A DNA stretch of 64,000 nucleotides, from NCBI GenBank assembly GCA_021324795.1, contig JAJPIK010000102.1, forward strand, positions 1 through 64,000, given 5' to 3'. The notes under the pieces were generated by a model. That model had not been told where the DNA came from. It saw nothing but the letters and a program-made list of their open reading frames with translations, and made no database searches. The DNA comes from Chloroflexota bacterium. GTDB lineage: Bacteria; Chloroflexota; UBA6077; FW602-bin22; CADDYW01. The translations under genes and the position numbers were made by a program. Of the stretch, positions 27,142 through 35,735 are shown piece after piece (the stretch's first letter is position 1; each line of letters starts with the position of its first letter).

Positions 27142-27675
27142 TTACCTGATAGCGCCTCCTGTGGGGGTGGCCGGAGGCGACGGGGTTTGGCCTTCCCGTC
27201 GCCCCGGAGCATTCTGGTCAGAGATCAGATCGTCAATTGAGAGATCTCCGGGACCTGCACCAAACAGCCCTAGACAGCCGGCGAGCATGGCGAGTGGGAA
27301 CTCGAAGCCACCTGGCCCGATCAAGCCATTCCGCCAGTGAACTTTCTGGATCGCTACTACCATTTCGCTGGCCAGTAAAAGCGCAGTTGGTCGGGTCAGC
27401 CAGCCTGCTATCAGAAGGATGCCTCCGGCGAACTCGAGTAGGCTGACAAACCAGGCCATCAGGTAAGGGAAGGGAATTCCCATCTCTCGGAAATGGGTCG
27501 CGGTTGTTGATATTCCGCCGTTGCTTACTGCCTGAACGAAGCCGGGGCCGAGAATGCGTGCTGCCGTTTCCGAGACCGGCTTGCCAGTCCCACCAAAGAG
27601 CTTCGGATAACCGTGGGCGACGAAGATACTGCCCATGATTGCGCGGAATCCCAGAAAGGCGAGTGCACCTACCAT
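27142..27675 (-). CDS. DoxX-family membrane protein
   Basis: 177 residues, four predicted membrane helices, with the family pattern FRAIMGSIFVAHGYPKLF near the N-terminus and FAGGILLIAGWLTRP in the middle. The ATG at 27675 has GGGAG 8 nt upstream. DoxX proteins are membrane subunits associated with quinone-linked oxidoreductases or thiosulfate oxidation in some organisms, but their role is often unknown. It lies 70 bp upstream of the glycosyltransferase gene on the same strand. Confidence 0.85.
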   Translation of the reverse strand: MVGALAFLGFRAIMGSIFVAHGYPKLFGGTGKPVSETAARILGPGFVQAVSNGGISTTATHFREMGIPFPYLMAWFVSLLEFAGGILLIAGWLTRPTALLLASEMVVAIQKVHWRNGLIGPGGFEFPLAMLAGCLGLFGAGPGDLSIDDLISDQNAPGRREGQTPSPPATPTGGAIR

Positions 27676-27745
27676 CTGAATTCTCCCGTGATCGATGATT
27701 GAGGAGCCACTGTTACTACACAGAAACATATAGTTCCCTTCACCC

Positions 27746-28831
27746 TCACTCAGCCCCCACGATTGACTGTAGATATCGGCGGATACTCGCCATCGACTCC
27801 TGCCAGGTGGGGTGCTGTTCGAAGTGGTCCCGGGCGGCGATTCCCATCGTGGCGAGGCGCTCTCGATCCTGGTGGAGGATGGTCAAGCAATCAGCAAGCG
27901 CAGCAGAGTCGCCTGGATCGATCAGAAAGCCATTCTCACCATGGCTGATTATCTCGCTTGCCGCGCCGGCCGTCGTGCCGATCGCCGGCAGCCCAAAGGC
28001 CATGCCTTCGACGTAAACGATGCCAAAACCTTCGTAGGATGACGGTACGGCCAATACGTGGCTGCGACTGAAGAGTTTGGCCAGTGAGTTGGCATCGAGC
28101 GATCCGAGGATGCGCACCCGGTCGGCGAGGCCGCACCGCGCGATCTGCCGGCAGATTCGTGCGGTGTAGGCCGGATCCGCGGTCGGGCTTCCCGCCACCC
28201 GAAGATCCAAGTCCCGAGTAATTGATCTGGCTAAGCTGGTGATCAGCGTATCCAGGCCTTTACGGGGGATGAGATTGCCGGCAAAGCAGATTCGCAATGG
28301 TCCTTCAACTCGGGCGCGGGTGCGAATCTGCTCCGGGGTGAATGTGCTGATCAATCGGTCGCCAGCGGGATAGGCGATGATGCTTGACCTTATCGGACCA
28401 ATAAGGCTTTCGACGACACTTCGCGTCGTATGGCTGTTGAAGACGAAGCCGTCGACTGATCTCAGATATTGCCGCTCGACCCAGCGGTAGAGGTCATCTT
28501 GCCAGGAGGATCGTGCCTCGCAGCATCGCAAATGATGGACGATCGCGATGATCGGGTATTTGAAGCATCGGCGAAGTCGTCGATTTAGCCAGCAAAGCGA
28601 AGGATGGTTTAGCTCGTCTTCGAGCAGCACGTCGAGCTTAGCGGCGGCAAGCCGCTCGATCACTGCCTTCGAGAGATTATCCGCGAAGTTGAATAGGTAA
28701 GGGCGCCATGGTAGCGCGATCACCTCGACCTGATCGCTCTGATTGAGGAGGTGTTCCACCAGCATCCGGTCGTATAGAAAACCGCCAGAGACCGGTTCCA
28801 ATCCGCCGTAGACGATCAGGCCGACGCGCAC
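27746..28831 (-). CDS. Glycosyltransferase, GT4 family
   Basis: 361 residues with a GT-B fold. The GTG at 28831 gives the normal N-terminus RVGLIVYGGLEPVSGGFLYD; the frame continues upstream to 28978 without family similarity. The C-terminal nucleotide-sugar site is clear: RICFAGNLIPRKGLDTLI and the EX7E motif PSSYEGFGIVYVEGMAFGLP. It would transfer a sugar from a nucleotide donor to a lipid, glycan or small molecule. No other cell-wall or exopolysaccharide genes are next to it. Confidence 0.92.
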   Translation of the reverse strand: MRVGLIVYGGLEPVSGGFLYDRMLVEHLLNQSDQVEVIALPWRPYLFNFADNLSKAVIERLAAAKLDVLLEDELNHPSLCWLNRRLRRCFKYPIIAIVHHLRCCEARSSWQDDLYRWVERQYLRSVDGFVFNSHTTRSVVESLIGPIRSSIIAYPAGDRLISTFTPEQIRTRARVEGPLRICFAGNLIPRKGLDTLITSLARSITRDLDLRVAGSPTADPAYTARICRQIARCGLADRVRILGSLDANSLAKLFSRSHVLAVPSSYEGFGIVYVEGMAFGLPAIGTTAGAASEIISHGENGFLIDPGDSAALADCLTILHQDRERLATMGIAARDHFEQHPTWQESMASIRRYLQSIVGAE

Positions 28832-28999
28832 TTGATAGTACCTAGTTGGCAAGGTGTGGCTGTGTCGGTCAAGTGCTGTTGGTAGTGCAGGTTCTGTGCC
28901 CGTTTGGGTGGTGCTGTGGGGTTGAGGTCTTTTTGTTGATGGGAAATAACTATTTCTGTGTAGTAAGGAAGAGAGCACTTGTCTCTCTCAGATCTCAAT

Positions 29000-29036
29000 G
29001 ATCCCTGCTTATCCCGAACTATTCGGGGCAGGGATC
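29000..29036 (-). terminator. Hairpin terminator after the aldolase operon
   Basis: GATCCCTGC (29000-29008) pairs with GCAGGGATC (29028-29036) and inner TCCCGAA with TTCGGGG. It stands between the end of the 29091 gene and the upstream end of the glycosyltransferase gene. No T run follows on either strand. Confidence 0.5.
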
Positions 29037-29090
29037 ATCAGACACGTCTATATTGTCGAAGTTAGAAGCGGATGCACGGCTTAGGTGATG

Positions 29091-29951
29091 TCAGCCACTT
29101 CGCTTCGCCAAGGACAGTCCCGTTTCAAGCGTCGACAGATCTCGGCCTGGGGTCGGCATTAAGAATTGGAACCCGTCAGCGATGCGCTGAGCGATGTTGT
29201 CGGCGTTGGTCTGCGGCGAGCCAAAGGGAACACGCAACTCCTTGCAAATCCCGGCCGCCTCCTGGACCGCCGCGGCCACCTCGGGCGTGTACTGGCCACC
29301 GTAACCCAAGGAAACCGAAAGGTCACTCTCGCTAATCAGAATGACCCCCGGCTTCGGCACCCGTTGGAGAATTTGCCGAAGGTTACTCACACTCTGCTGG
29401 GTTTCGCATTGTAGGATCGGTAGAAGCTCGCCACTCGGGTCCAACGGCCAGGCGTCCGCCTTGGCAAAGTATTCTGACCCACTAACGCCCCAATAGCGGA
29501 CTGCGTTGGCCGGAGCGTGGCCGCGGCGACCGACTGGCTCGGCATCGGCAGCGCCTTTGGCCTGGATGTAGCGCATCGACTGGATCGCGTGCTCGGCATC
29601 ATCCGGCGTATTGATCATCGGGAAAACGATCCCATACACGCCGCAATCCAACACCTGCTTGATGATCCACTCGTTGTTCTCACGCCCATGCACCGGGACC
29701 CGGACGAAGGGCACGACGGCCGGCGCAACACTGCCCGAGTCGGCGATCTGCTTCCGGTTGAGCATGAATTGAAGTGAGAGCCGCAGATCGGAGACGTTGT
29801 AGGGGTTGTGCTCCATTTCAAAGACGACGAAGTCGAAGGGACTGGTCGCGATCCAATAGGCATCCGGAATCGAGCCAGCGGGCATGAAAGGACCGAAAGC
29901 AACCTGGCCTTCTTCGAGGAGTGCGATGACTTTGTTCAATCGACCAGCCAT
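29091..29951 (-). CDS. HpcH/HpaI-family class II aldolase
   Basis: A 286-residue TIM-barrel lyase related to 2,4-dihydroxyhept-2-enedioate, 2-keto-3-deoxy-L-rhamnonate and macrophomate-type enzymes. The metal-binding region includes FDFVVFEMEHNPYN, the glutamate in LQCETQQSV and the aspartate in ISESDLSVSLGYG. GGAGA lies 6 nt before the ATG. It begins 9 bp after the sulfatase gene at 29961-31526 and is therefore in the same transcript. Together they suggest the release and cleavage of a sulfated sugar acid or hydroxy-keto acid (inference). Confidence 0.88.
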   Translation of the reverse strand: MAGRLNKVIALLEEGQVAFGPFMPAGSIPDAYWIATSPFDFVVFEMEHNPYNVSDLRLSLQFMLNRKQIADSGSVAPAVVPFVRVPVHGRENNEWIIKQVLDCGVYGIVFPMINTPDDAEHAIQSMRYIQAKGAADAEPVGRRGHAPANAVRYWGVSGSEYFAKADAWPLDPSGELLPILQCETQQSVSNLRQILQRVPKPGVILISESDLSVSLGYGGQYTPEVAAAVQEAAGICKELRVPFGSPQTNADNIAQRIADGFQFLMPTPGRDLSTLETGLSLAKRSG

Positions 29952-29960
29952 GTCAATCTC

Positions 29961-31526
29961 CTATTGCCTATTCTCTCGAGGAACTCGTGGAGTACTCGGC
30001 TGCGTCTTCCCTGGGTGCAGCCGACAGTGCGATTCTCCAGCAACCCCATGCACCGTGTCAATATGACCGATGTTTTCGTCGCCGCGAAACGCAGCAGGAG
30101 CCGGAGTATACGGAATTTGGAAACCCTTAGCGAGGACAGCTTGGCGGCCACCATGGGCGTCGACGAGGCGCTTTTGGTCGGCGCGGGCGCGTCGATCGAC
30201 CTCTTCCGGATCGCAGATTTTGCGTAGCTCGCGGTCGCAGCGTTCAAGAACGTCGGCGTAGCGTGGATCCATCGCCAGATCGGTCAGCTCGTTCGGATCC
30301 GCCTGCAGGTCGAAGAGCTGTGGCCGGCTGCCGACGTAGTAAACGTACTTGTGATTATCGACGCGCACCATAAAGAACGCGTGCTCCGAGGCGACCGCGT
30401 GGTATTCGCTGAAGATCGTTCGTTTGGGGCTGACCTCACCGCGGGCAATCGGCCAGAGCGACCTGCCCGGCAGATCGCGATCTTCTGGCTGTGGCTCGAC
30501 GCCCACGGCTTCCAGGATCGTCGGAAAGCAATCGACGAGCGAGATCGGCGTGTCGTCGACTCGGTCTCGTGGCACGTCCGGACCGGACATAATGAACGGA
30601 ACCGCGACCGCGCCTTCGTACATCGTACTTTTCCAAAAGAGACCGTGGGCACCGACCTGGTCGCCGTGGTCGCTCGTATAGATAATGCGGGTATCTTCTT
30701 CGAGACCACTTTCCCGGAGGGCGTCAAGGACCAAACCAACCTGGTAGTCCATGAAGCTACAGAGACCGTAGTAGGCGGCGACCGCCCGTCGGACGACGTC
30801 ATCGGGAAGCTCTTCGTCCATCGCCATGACTCGGCGCAGTTCGTCGAGGGCTGGATGGTAGTGCCGCTCTGCCAACGAATACTGGACGGGGAAGACTACT
30901 TGGTCGAGTGGATAGCGCTCGAAGAACTCCTTCGGCACGATCAAAGGGAAATGCGGCGTCACAAATCCGACGAAGAGGACCCAGGGTTTCTCGTAGCCGC
31001 TAGCTTCGTCGCGCAGCCAGCGACTTGCCTCGGCAGCGACTGCTCGGTCGAATCGGCTGTACTCGGATTCGCCGGGTCCAGCTTCGAGAATGCGCTGAGC
31101 CAACTGGGGCCGCGGAGCCATATCGTCGCGGATCAGTGAGTAAATATCGCCTTCACCGTCCTTGACATGCATGGCGAGCCGTTGGTCAGAAAATCCGCTC
31201 GGGTCGCCGACCTGCCGATAGTGGAGCTTCCCGACGGTAGTCACGTGATGGCCAGCAGCCTCGAGGCGGTGTCCCCAGCTCGGGTGCGCTCCGACGTACG
31301 GCTGGGCATTGTCCCAGGCGCCGATCCGGTGGACGTACTGGCCGGTTGCCATGCTGGCTCGAGAGGGAACGCAGATCGGCGAATTGCAATAGGCATTCGT
31401 GAAGCGGACACCTTGCCGAGCCAATCGGTCAAGATTGGGGGTCTGAACGACCGGATGGCCATAGCAACCGGCCATATCGCGGTTGTGCTCGTCGGAGAAG
31501 ATGAACAATAGGTTCTTGGGTTTCAA
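29961..31526 (-). CDS. Sulfatase (choline-sulfatase/arylsulfatase type)
   Basis: 521 residues, no signal peptide, so cytoplasmic. The N-terminal metal site FIFSDEHNRDMAGCYGHP, the formylglycine motif CVPSR (Cys52), and the second metal site YTSDHGDQVGAHGLFWKS are intact. The C-terminal ~30 residues (LHPGKTQPSTPR) are basic and low in family similarity. The start is TTG at 31526 with GAGG 7 nt upstream. It leads a two-gene operon with the HpaI-type aldolase. It is more canonical at the active-site motif than the other sulfatase at 23513 (CAPGR). Confidence 0.92.
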   Translation of the reverse strand: MKPKNLLFIFSDEHNRDMAGCYGHPVVQTPNLDRLARQGVRFTNAYCNSPICVPSRASMATGQYVHRIGAWDNAQPYVGAHPSWGHRLEAAGHHVTTVGKLHYRQVGDPSGFSDQRLAMHVKDGEGDIYSLIRDDMAPRPQLAQRILEAGPGESEYSRFDRAVAAEASRWLRDEASGYEKPWVLFVGFVTPHFPLIVPKEFFERYPLDQVVFPVQYSLAERHYHPALDELRRVMAMDEELPDDVVRRAVAAYYGLCSFMDYQVGLVLDALRESGLEEDTRIIYTSDHGDQVGAHGLFWKSTMYEGAVAVPFIMSGPDVPRDRVDDTPISLVDCFPTILEAVGVEPQPEDRDLPGRSLWPIARGEVSPKRTIFSEYHAVASEHAFFMVRVDNHKYVYYVGSRPQLFDLQADPNELTDLAMDPRYADVLERCDRELRKICDPEEVDRRARADQKRLVDAHGGRQAVLAKGFQIPYTPAPAAFRGDENIGHIDTVHGVAGESHCRLHPGKTQPSTPRVPRENRQ

Positions 31527-31581
31527 GCTTAACCTCTAGCTCTTTTGAGCTTTCGTGATTGCCTGAGCAGCAGAGCAGTCG

Positions 31582-31743
31582 TCATGCTAAAACCACGAGC
31601 CATTCCGGATCAACCATCGCGATGACGCTTTTCCCCACCGCGAAGTCGACGTGCGGTGCCACCTGAGCCCGTAGCCTGAGGTCACCGTTCTCCAAGCGAA
31701 GCTGCATGACACTGCCGAGAAAGGTGAGATCAGCCACGCCCAT
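31582..31743 (-). pseudogene. TOBE-domain relic of an ABC importer ATPase
   Basis: A 53-residue frame on the minus strand reading VADLTFLGSVMQLRLENGD, then an intact VDPEWLVVLA ending. This matches the C-terminal TOBE regulatory domain of MalK/PotA-type ATPases. Nothing upstream in the frame resembles the ATPase core: the sequence before it (FFFSPIVRCNF) is without family character. The likely interpretation is the remnant of a deleted transporter ATPase gene; a short functional TOBE protein is less likely. Confidence 0.5.
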
Positions 31744-31918
31744 GGTGAAATTGCAACGCACTATCGGTGAAAAAGAAAGTAAATGCCAGCAAATGTGCGG
31801 TGAAGAAGCTCGTCGGGAAACGACGAAGCAGACCAGATCGAACTCGCTCTCAGCGGTGCCCAGTATAGCATGGTCAGGCGCCCGGGGAGTCGATCAATAC
31901 ATTGCTAAAAATCGTCAG
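31744..31918. other. Non-coding stretch without recognised features
   Basis: Sequence between the TOBE relic and maf. The frames are open in places but show no family character, and no promoter with both boxes was found. Confidence 0.4.
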
Positions 31919-32593
31919 TCAGGACTTAGTGGACCGCGGACAGGGGTGACCGTCTGGGCCAACGCAGACCGGGCCTGCGGCAAGCAGGGGATAACCAAAG
32001 CGCCCGAGGTGCTCGACTAGCTCGCAGAGGGGGAGACCAACCACGTTGTTGTAGCAGCCATCGAATGCTTCGACGAGTTGTTTACCCAGTCCTTGGATCG
32101 CATAGCTCCCTGCCTTGTCCAGCGGCTCGCCACTGGCGACGTACTGAGCGATCTTCTTGTCAGAGTAGTTGCGCATCTTGACGGCGGTGACAACTGCTGA
32201 GGTCTCTCGTCGCCCGCTCACCGTGTCCACGACCGCCAGTCCGGTGACGACCTGGTGCCAATCGCCCCGCAAGCGCGCCAGCATCGCCTTGGCATCCGTA
32301 ACATCAATGGGTTTAGTGAGGATTTGTCCAGCGTGGACGATGACTGTGTCGGCGCCGACGACCAAACCTTCTCGCTGGCTCCGGGCAACCACCTCGGCCT
32401 TCCGTAATGCCAGGGCTTGGGTCACCTCAATTGGCCCGAGCCTTGGACTGACGTCTTCTGATGCCGCGCTCGGGATGACGATAAGGGGAATCCCCGCTCT
32501 AGCGAGCAATTCCCGCCGCCGGGGAGAACCGGACGCGAGAACGAGTGAGGAGACAGAGGGTGTTGACGTTGGCTTCTCCATCCTATGAGCCAT
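31919..32593 (-). CDS. maf: Maf/YhdE-like nucleoside triphosphate pyrophosphatase
   Basis: 224 residues, Maf/Ham1 fold. The signature LVLASGSPRRRELLARAG with the conserved SPRR stretch, EVVARS and VVGADTVIV, and DKAGSYAIQGLG near the C-terminus are all present. These enzymes hydrolyse dTTP, UTP or modified nucleotides to the monophosphate and can affect septation. The start is the ATG at 32593; ATG at 32581 (EKPTST) is equally possible because neither has a good ribosome site. The C-terminal ~25 residues are proline/cysteine-rich and extend beyond the usual family end. Confidence 0.9.
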   Translation of the reverse strand: MAHRMEKPTSTPSVSSLVLASGSPRRRELLARAGIPLIVIPSAASEDVSPRLGPIEVTQALALRKAEVVARSQREGLVVGADTVIVHAGQILTKPIDVTDAKAMLARLRGDWHQVVTGLAVVDTVSGRRETSAVVTAVKMRNYSDKKIAQYVASGEPLDKAGSYAIQGLGKQLVEAFDGCYNNVVGLPLCELVEHLGRFGYPLLAAGPVCVGPDGHPCPRSTKS

Positions 32594-32623
32594 ATCTATG
32601 ACGATCGATCAATTATCATATGC

Positions 32624-32653
32624 TTGACGTCCGCCCTTCGTCGGAGTTATCAC
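32624..32653 (+). promoter_or_regulatory. Promoter for the aconitase X genes
   Basis: TTGACG (32624-32629), 18 bp, TATCAC (32648-32653). The -10 box matches four of six consensus bases. Transcription would start about 30 nt before the ATG at 32687. Confidence 0.45.
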
Positions 32654-32686
32654 TCTTCCCAAACATGGTAGCGAGGAAAGACGAGC

Positions 32687-33928
32687 ATGCAGTTGAATGA
32701 AGCAGAACAGGCCTTACTCGACGGCAAAGGCGGCGAGGCAGCGCGTCGCGCGATCGAGATGCAAATCAAGGTCGGCGATTTCTTCCAGGCTGAGCGTTTT
32801 GTGGTGGTGAGCTCCGCGCACGTCATGGCCGACTCCGAAGCGCTGGGCGAAGCTGGTATTCGTTTTCTTGAAGAGCTCGCTGACCTTGGCGGCCGCTGCT
32901 CAGTTCCGACGACGATCAACCCACGCGGTGCTGACTTCGTGCATTTTCAGTTGCTCGGACAACCCGAAGACGTCGTCGCCCGCGAGCGACGCATCGTCGC
33001 CGCGTTTGAAAACCTCGGCGCTCTTGCCGTCAATACCTGCATCAACTACGAGTCGATCACCCCTCCACGCTTTGGCGAGCACCTTGCCTGGGGGGACACC
33101 GGAACGGTTATCTTCGCCAACTCAGTGGCTGGCGCACGGTCGAACTTTGAGGGAGGACCGGTCGCGATTGCCGCGGCGATCACCGGCCGTACGCCCGCTT
33201 ACGGCTACCATTTGGACCAGCAGCGCCAGGCAACGGTCACTGTCGAGATCCAGGCCACGCCCCGAGAGCCCTCCGATTGGGGGGCGATTGGCTGCTGGGT
33301 GGGGCGACAAGTGAGCGACTACTGGCAGGTTCCCGCCTTGACTGGTCTGCGAATCCAACCGTCGATTACCGAGCTCAAACAGCTTGGCGCCTCCCTCGCG
33401 AGCTACGGCTCGCTGGCCATGTTCCATCTGGTTGGTGTGACCCCCGAAGCCCCAACCCTCGCGTCCGCCGGCAATGGTCATGAGCCGACCCAAAGGATTG
33501 TCATGCCTCCGGATGGTATCCAGCAGGTTTATCGATCATTCGAGCCGGAGCACGAGCAACCCGATCTCGTCGTCTTCAGCGCCCCGCAGCTTTCGCTCGT
33601 CGAGATTCGTCGGATCGCCGATTTACTTGATGGACGGAAAGTGAATCCGAACGTCCAACTGCTACTCACCACGAATCATGCTTACCGCTCGCTCGCCGAG
33701 CGCTTGGGCTTCGTCACGCGCATTGAGCAAGCTGGGGGGCTCGTCCTCGACGATGTCTGCTTCTATATTCTGCACACGCGTGAGCTTGGCCAAAGACACG
33801 GCTGGCGCACTCTGGTAACCGATTCGGCCAAGCTCGCCAACATCATCGCTGGCTATGGCTACAATCCGGTCTTGCGCCCCACCGCGGTCTGTGTCGAGGC
33901 CGCGGTCAGCGGACGCTTGCCCTGGTAG
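32687..33928 (+). CDS. Aconitase X large (catalytic) subunit, DUF521
   Basis: 413 residues of the AcnX catalytic domain. Family features are SAHVMADSEALGEAG (about 43-56), the asparagine-rich NTCINYES, and the C-terminal DVCFYILHTRE and RPTAVCVEAAVSG. Three cysteines in these segments (Cys118, Cys358, Cys402) are placed to bind the Fe-S cluster. Known AcnX enzymes are cis-3-hydroxy-L-proline dehydratase in bacteria and phosphomevalonate dehydratase in archaea. Neighbouring dehydrogenase, RraA-like and isomerase genes favour a catabolic hydroxy-acid or hydroxyproline role (inference). Well-placed GAGGAAAG precedes the ATG. The small subunit is encoded next. Confidence 0.9.
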   Translation: MQLNEAEQALLDGKGGEAARRAIEMQIKVGDFFQAERFVVVSSAHVMADSEALGEAGIRFLEELADLGGRCSVPTTINPRGADFVHFQLLGQPEDVVARERRIVAAFENLGALAVNTCINYESITPPRFGEHLAWGDTGTVIFANSVAGARSNFEGGPVAIAAAITGRTPAYGYHLDQQRQATVTVEIQATPREPSDWGAIGCWVGRQVSDYWQVPALTGLRIQPSITELKQLGASLASYGSLAMFHLVGVTPEAPTLASAGNGHEPTQRIVMPPDGIQQVYRSFEPEHEQPDLVVFSAPQLSLVEIRRIADLLDGRKVNPNVQLLLTTNHAYRSLAERLGFVTRIEQAGGLVLDDVCFYILHTRELGQRHGWRTLVTDSAKLANIIAGYGYNPVLRPTAVCVEAAVSGRLPW

Positions 33929-33967
33929 CTATACCCGAAGCGCAGAATCTTCTATCCTGGAGGAAGG

Positions 33968-34402
33968 ATGTCTCGCGAATTCATCTTTCGAAGTCACCCT
34001 GGCATCGGTCCGGTCGTTGAAGGGGAAGCGCTCGTCTCACAGCACGGCTTCAGCGCTCGCTACGATATGAACCGGGATACCGGCGTCATCTCCCGGGAAA
34101 CCCACGATCTCTACGGCCAGAGCGTTGTCGATAAAATCTGCTTCTTCACCACTGCTAAGGGAGGGGTTGCGACCGCTTGGGCACTCTACGACATGAAAAT
34201 GCGCGGGGTGTGCCCCAAAGCGCTGATCTTTGGCACGACGAATCCGATTATGGTTCAAGGCGCCGTCTTGGCGGATCTCGCCCTCATGGACCGCCTCGAG
34301 CCCGACCCATTCGCGATCGTCGAGACCGGCGATCACGTGAGGGTCGAGCCGGCGGCGGGAAGAGTGGTTGTGACCAAGCAGCAGGTTGATAGCCCATTCT
34401 AA
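33968..34402 (+). CDS. Aconitase X small (swivel) subunit, DUF126
   Basis: A 144-residue swivelling domain that completes the AcnX active site. It has EGEALVSQHGFSARYDMNRD near the N-terminus, ETHDLYGQSVVDKICFF, and KGGVATAWALYDMKMRG, all family features. GGAGGAAGG directly precedes the ATG. Only 39 bp separate it from the large-subunit gene, so the two are co-expressed. In some bacteria the two domains are fused; here they are separate, as in archaea. Confidence 0.9.
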   Translation: MSREFIFRSHPGIGPVVEGEALVSQHGFSARYDMNRDTGVISRETHDLYGQSVVDKICFFTTAKGGVATAWALYDMKMRGVCPKALIFGTTNPIMVQGAVLADLALMDRLEPDPFAIVETGDHVRVEPAAGRVVVTKQQVDSPF

Positions 34403-34427
34403 ATTTCCTCTCCTCCCGGAATCGGAC

Positions 34428-35459
34428 TTATCCGGGCGTAAGCACGACCTTACCAGCATCCTTTGCTTCGGCCTTGCGGAAGCCTTCGTACCAACCTTCG
34501 AGGGAGATAACGTCCGAGATCACCAGACGAGGGTCCAGGCGCCCTTCACCAAGGAGTCGCAACGTACGCGACCAGCTCGATGGCAAGGTACCGAACGGTC
34601 CGGCGATCCGGATCTCCCGTAGCGCCACCTGCGTGAGATCGAAGTGCACCGGCGCGCCAAACAGACCCATCTGCACGTAGGTTGCCCCGCGCGCCGCGAG
34701 GTCCAGGCAGGTTTGGGCCGATCTTCCCGCGCCCGCGCACTCGATGACGATGTCCGCGCCGAGGCCGCCAGTCAGATCACGCACCAGTGCCGCGGCGTCG
34801 GTTTGCTGGACGTTGACGGCATGGTCCACGCCGATTTTCCGGGCAATTGCCAATCGACGCTCGTCGGCGCTCAAGCCAAGCACGACCACCGTTGCCCCGG
34901 TTATCTTGGCAACCATCGCACTGAAGAGACCAATCGGGCCAGGCCCCGAAACGATCACGACGTCACCGGGTCTCGGAGCAGCATAGTCGAGGACTCCCCG
35001 CACGCAGCAGGCAAGGGGCTCGGTCAACGCCCCGGTGAGGTCATCGACGTTGGCCGGCAACCGATAAAGATTGCGGGCTGGCACGACCAGCCAGGGCGCC
35101 ATCGCACCGTTCACACCGGAACCGAACGAGCGCCGCCGCGGACAAAGATTCAGCCGCCCGCTCTGACAGTAGCGACACTGGCCACAGGTGTCACTATAGG
35201 TAAGCGCGGTAACGCGCTCACCTAGCGATACCCCTTCCACGTCCGGTGCGACCGCGGCAACCGTTCCCGCCATTTCGTGACCGAGGACGACTGGCGGGTT
35301 GGTTGGATACTCATCGTGCAAGATGTGCAGGTCGGTACCACAAATGCCACACGCGGCCACCTTGATCAAGGCATGGCCCGGCAACAGCTCCGGCTCGGCC
35401 ACATCTCGGAGCTCAACGTTGCCGTCGCCACGGGCAAACTTTACCACTCCTTTCATCAC
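34428..35459 (-). CDS. Zinc-dependent medium-chain alcohol dehydrogenase (polyol/threonine type)
   Basis: 343 residues. The catalytic zinc site is formed by GICGTDLHIL and GHEMAGTV. The structural zinc cysteines lie in DTCGQCRYCQSGRLNLCP, and the NAD-binding Rossmann motif reads VSGPGPIGLF. The enzyme resembles sorbitol or L-threonine 3-dehydrogenases and would oxidise a secondary alcohol. The start overlaps the stop of a small upstream gene as ATGATGA, so translation of the two is coupled. It is convergent with the AcnX genes and may act on a related substrate (inference). Confidence 0.92.
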   Translation of the reverse strand: MMKGVVKFARGDGNVELRDVAEPELLPGHALIKVAACGICGTDLHILHDEYPTNPPVVLGHEMAGTVAAVAPDVEGVSLGERVTALTYSDTCGQCRYCQSGRLNLCPRRRSFGSGVNGAMAPWLVVPARNLYRLPANVDDLTGALTEPLACCVRGVLDYAAPRPGDVVIVSGPGPIGLFSAMVAKITGATVVVLGLSADERRLAIARKIGVDHAVNVQQTDAAALVRDLTGGLGADIVIECAGAGRSAQTCLDLAARGATYVQMGLFGAPVHFDLTQVALREIRIAGPFGTLPSSWSRTLRLLGEGRLDPRLVISDVISLEGWYEGFRKAEAKDAGKVVLTPG

Positions 35460-35668
35460 AGGGTTACCCGCGGCGGGATTAGCGGCTTGTTCCCTACCCC
35501 GCCAGATTCACCACCTGGCAAGCGCTTTAATAGGTCTTCGATCTGGCGTATGACGTGCTCATGCCGCGTGTAGATTGCCAGGTACTCCTGCAGTGCGGAG
35601 CGGACCAGCGCCAGATCCGATTGCGACAGGGTAACCGTTACGCTCTCGGGCGAAACAGACTCAGCCAT
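35456..35668 (-). CDS. Small protein of unknown function, coupled to the dehydrogenase gene
   Basis: A 70-residue soluble protein not recognised as a known family. The ATG at 35668 has AAGG 8 nt upstream. It starts AESVSPESVTVTLSQSDL and contains a helical, charged middle (ALQEYLAIYTRHEHVIRQIE) and a glycine-rich tail. Its stop codon overlaps the start of the zinc dehydrogenase gene, so the two are made together. A promoter (35707-35735) lies just upstream, with its -35 box inside the CRISPR-like repeat. Confidence 0.65.
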   Translation of the reverse strand: MAESVSPESVTVTLSQSDLALVRSALQEYLAIYTRHEHVIRQIEDLLKRLPGGESGGVGNKPLIPPRVTL

Positions 35669-35706
35669 TGCCATCACCTTATCTCGACGGCTATCTCTCA
35701 CGATCT

Positions 35707-35735
35707 ATTGTAGCTATCCAGTATCAGTCAGTAAA
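35707..35735 (-). promoter_or_regulatory. Promoter for the small-protein/dehydrogenase operon
   Basis: On the minus strand TTTACT (35735-35730), 17 bp and TACAAT (35712-35707). The -35 box lies within the first 37-nt repeat at 35721. Confidence 0.45.
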
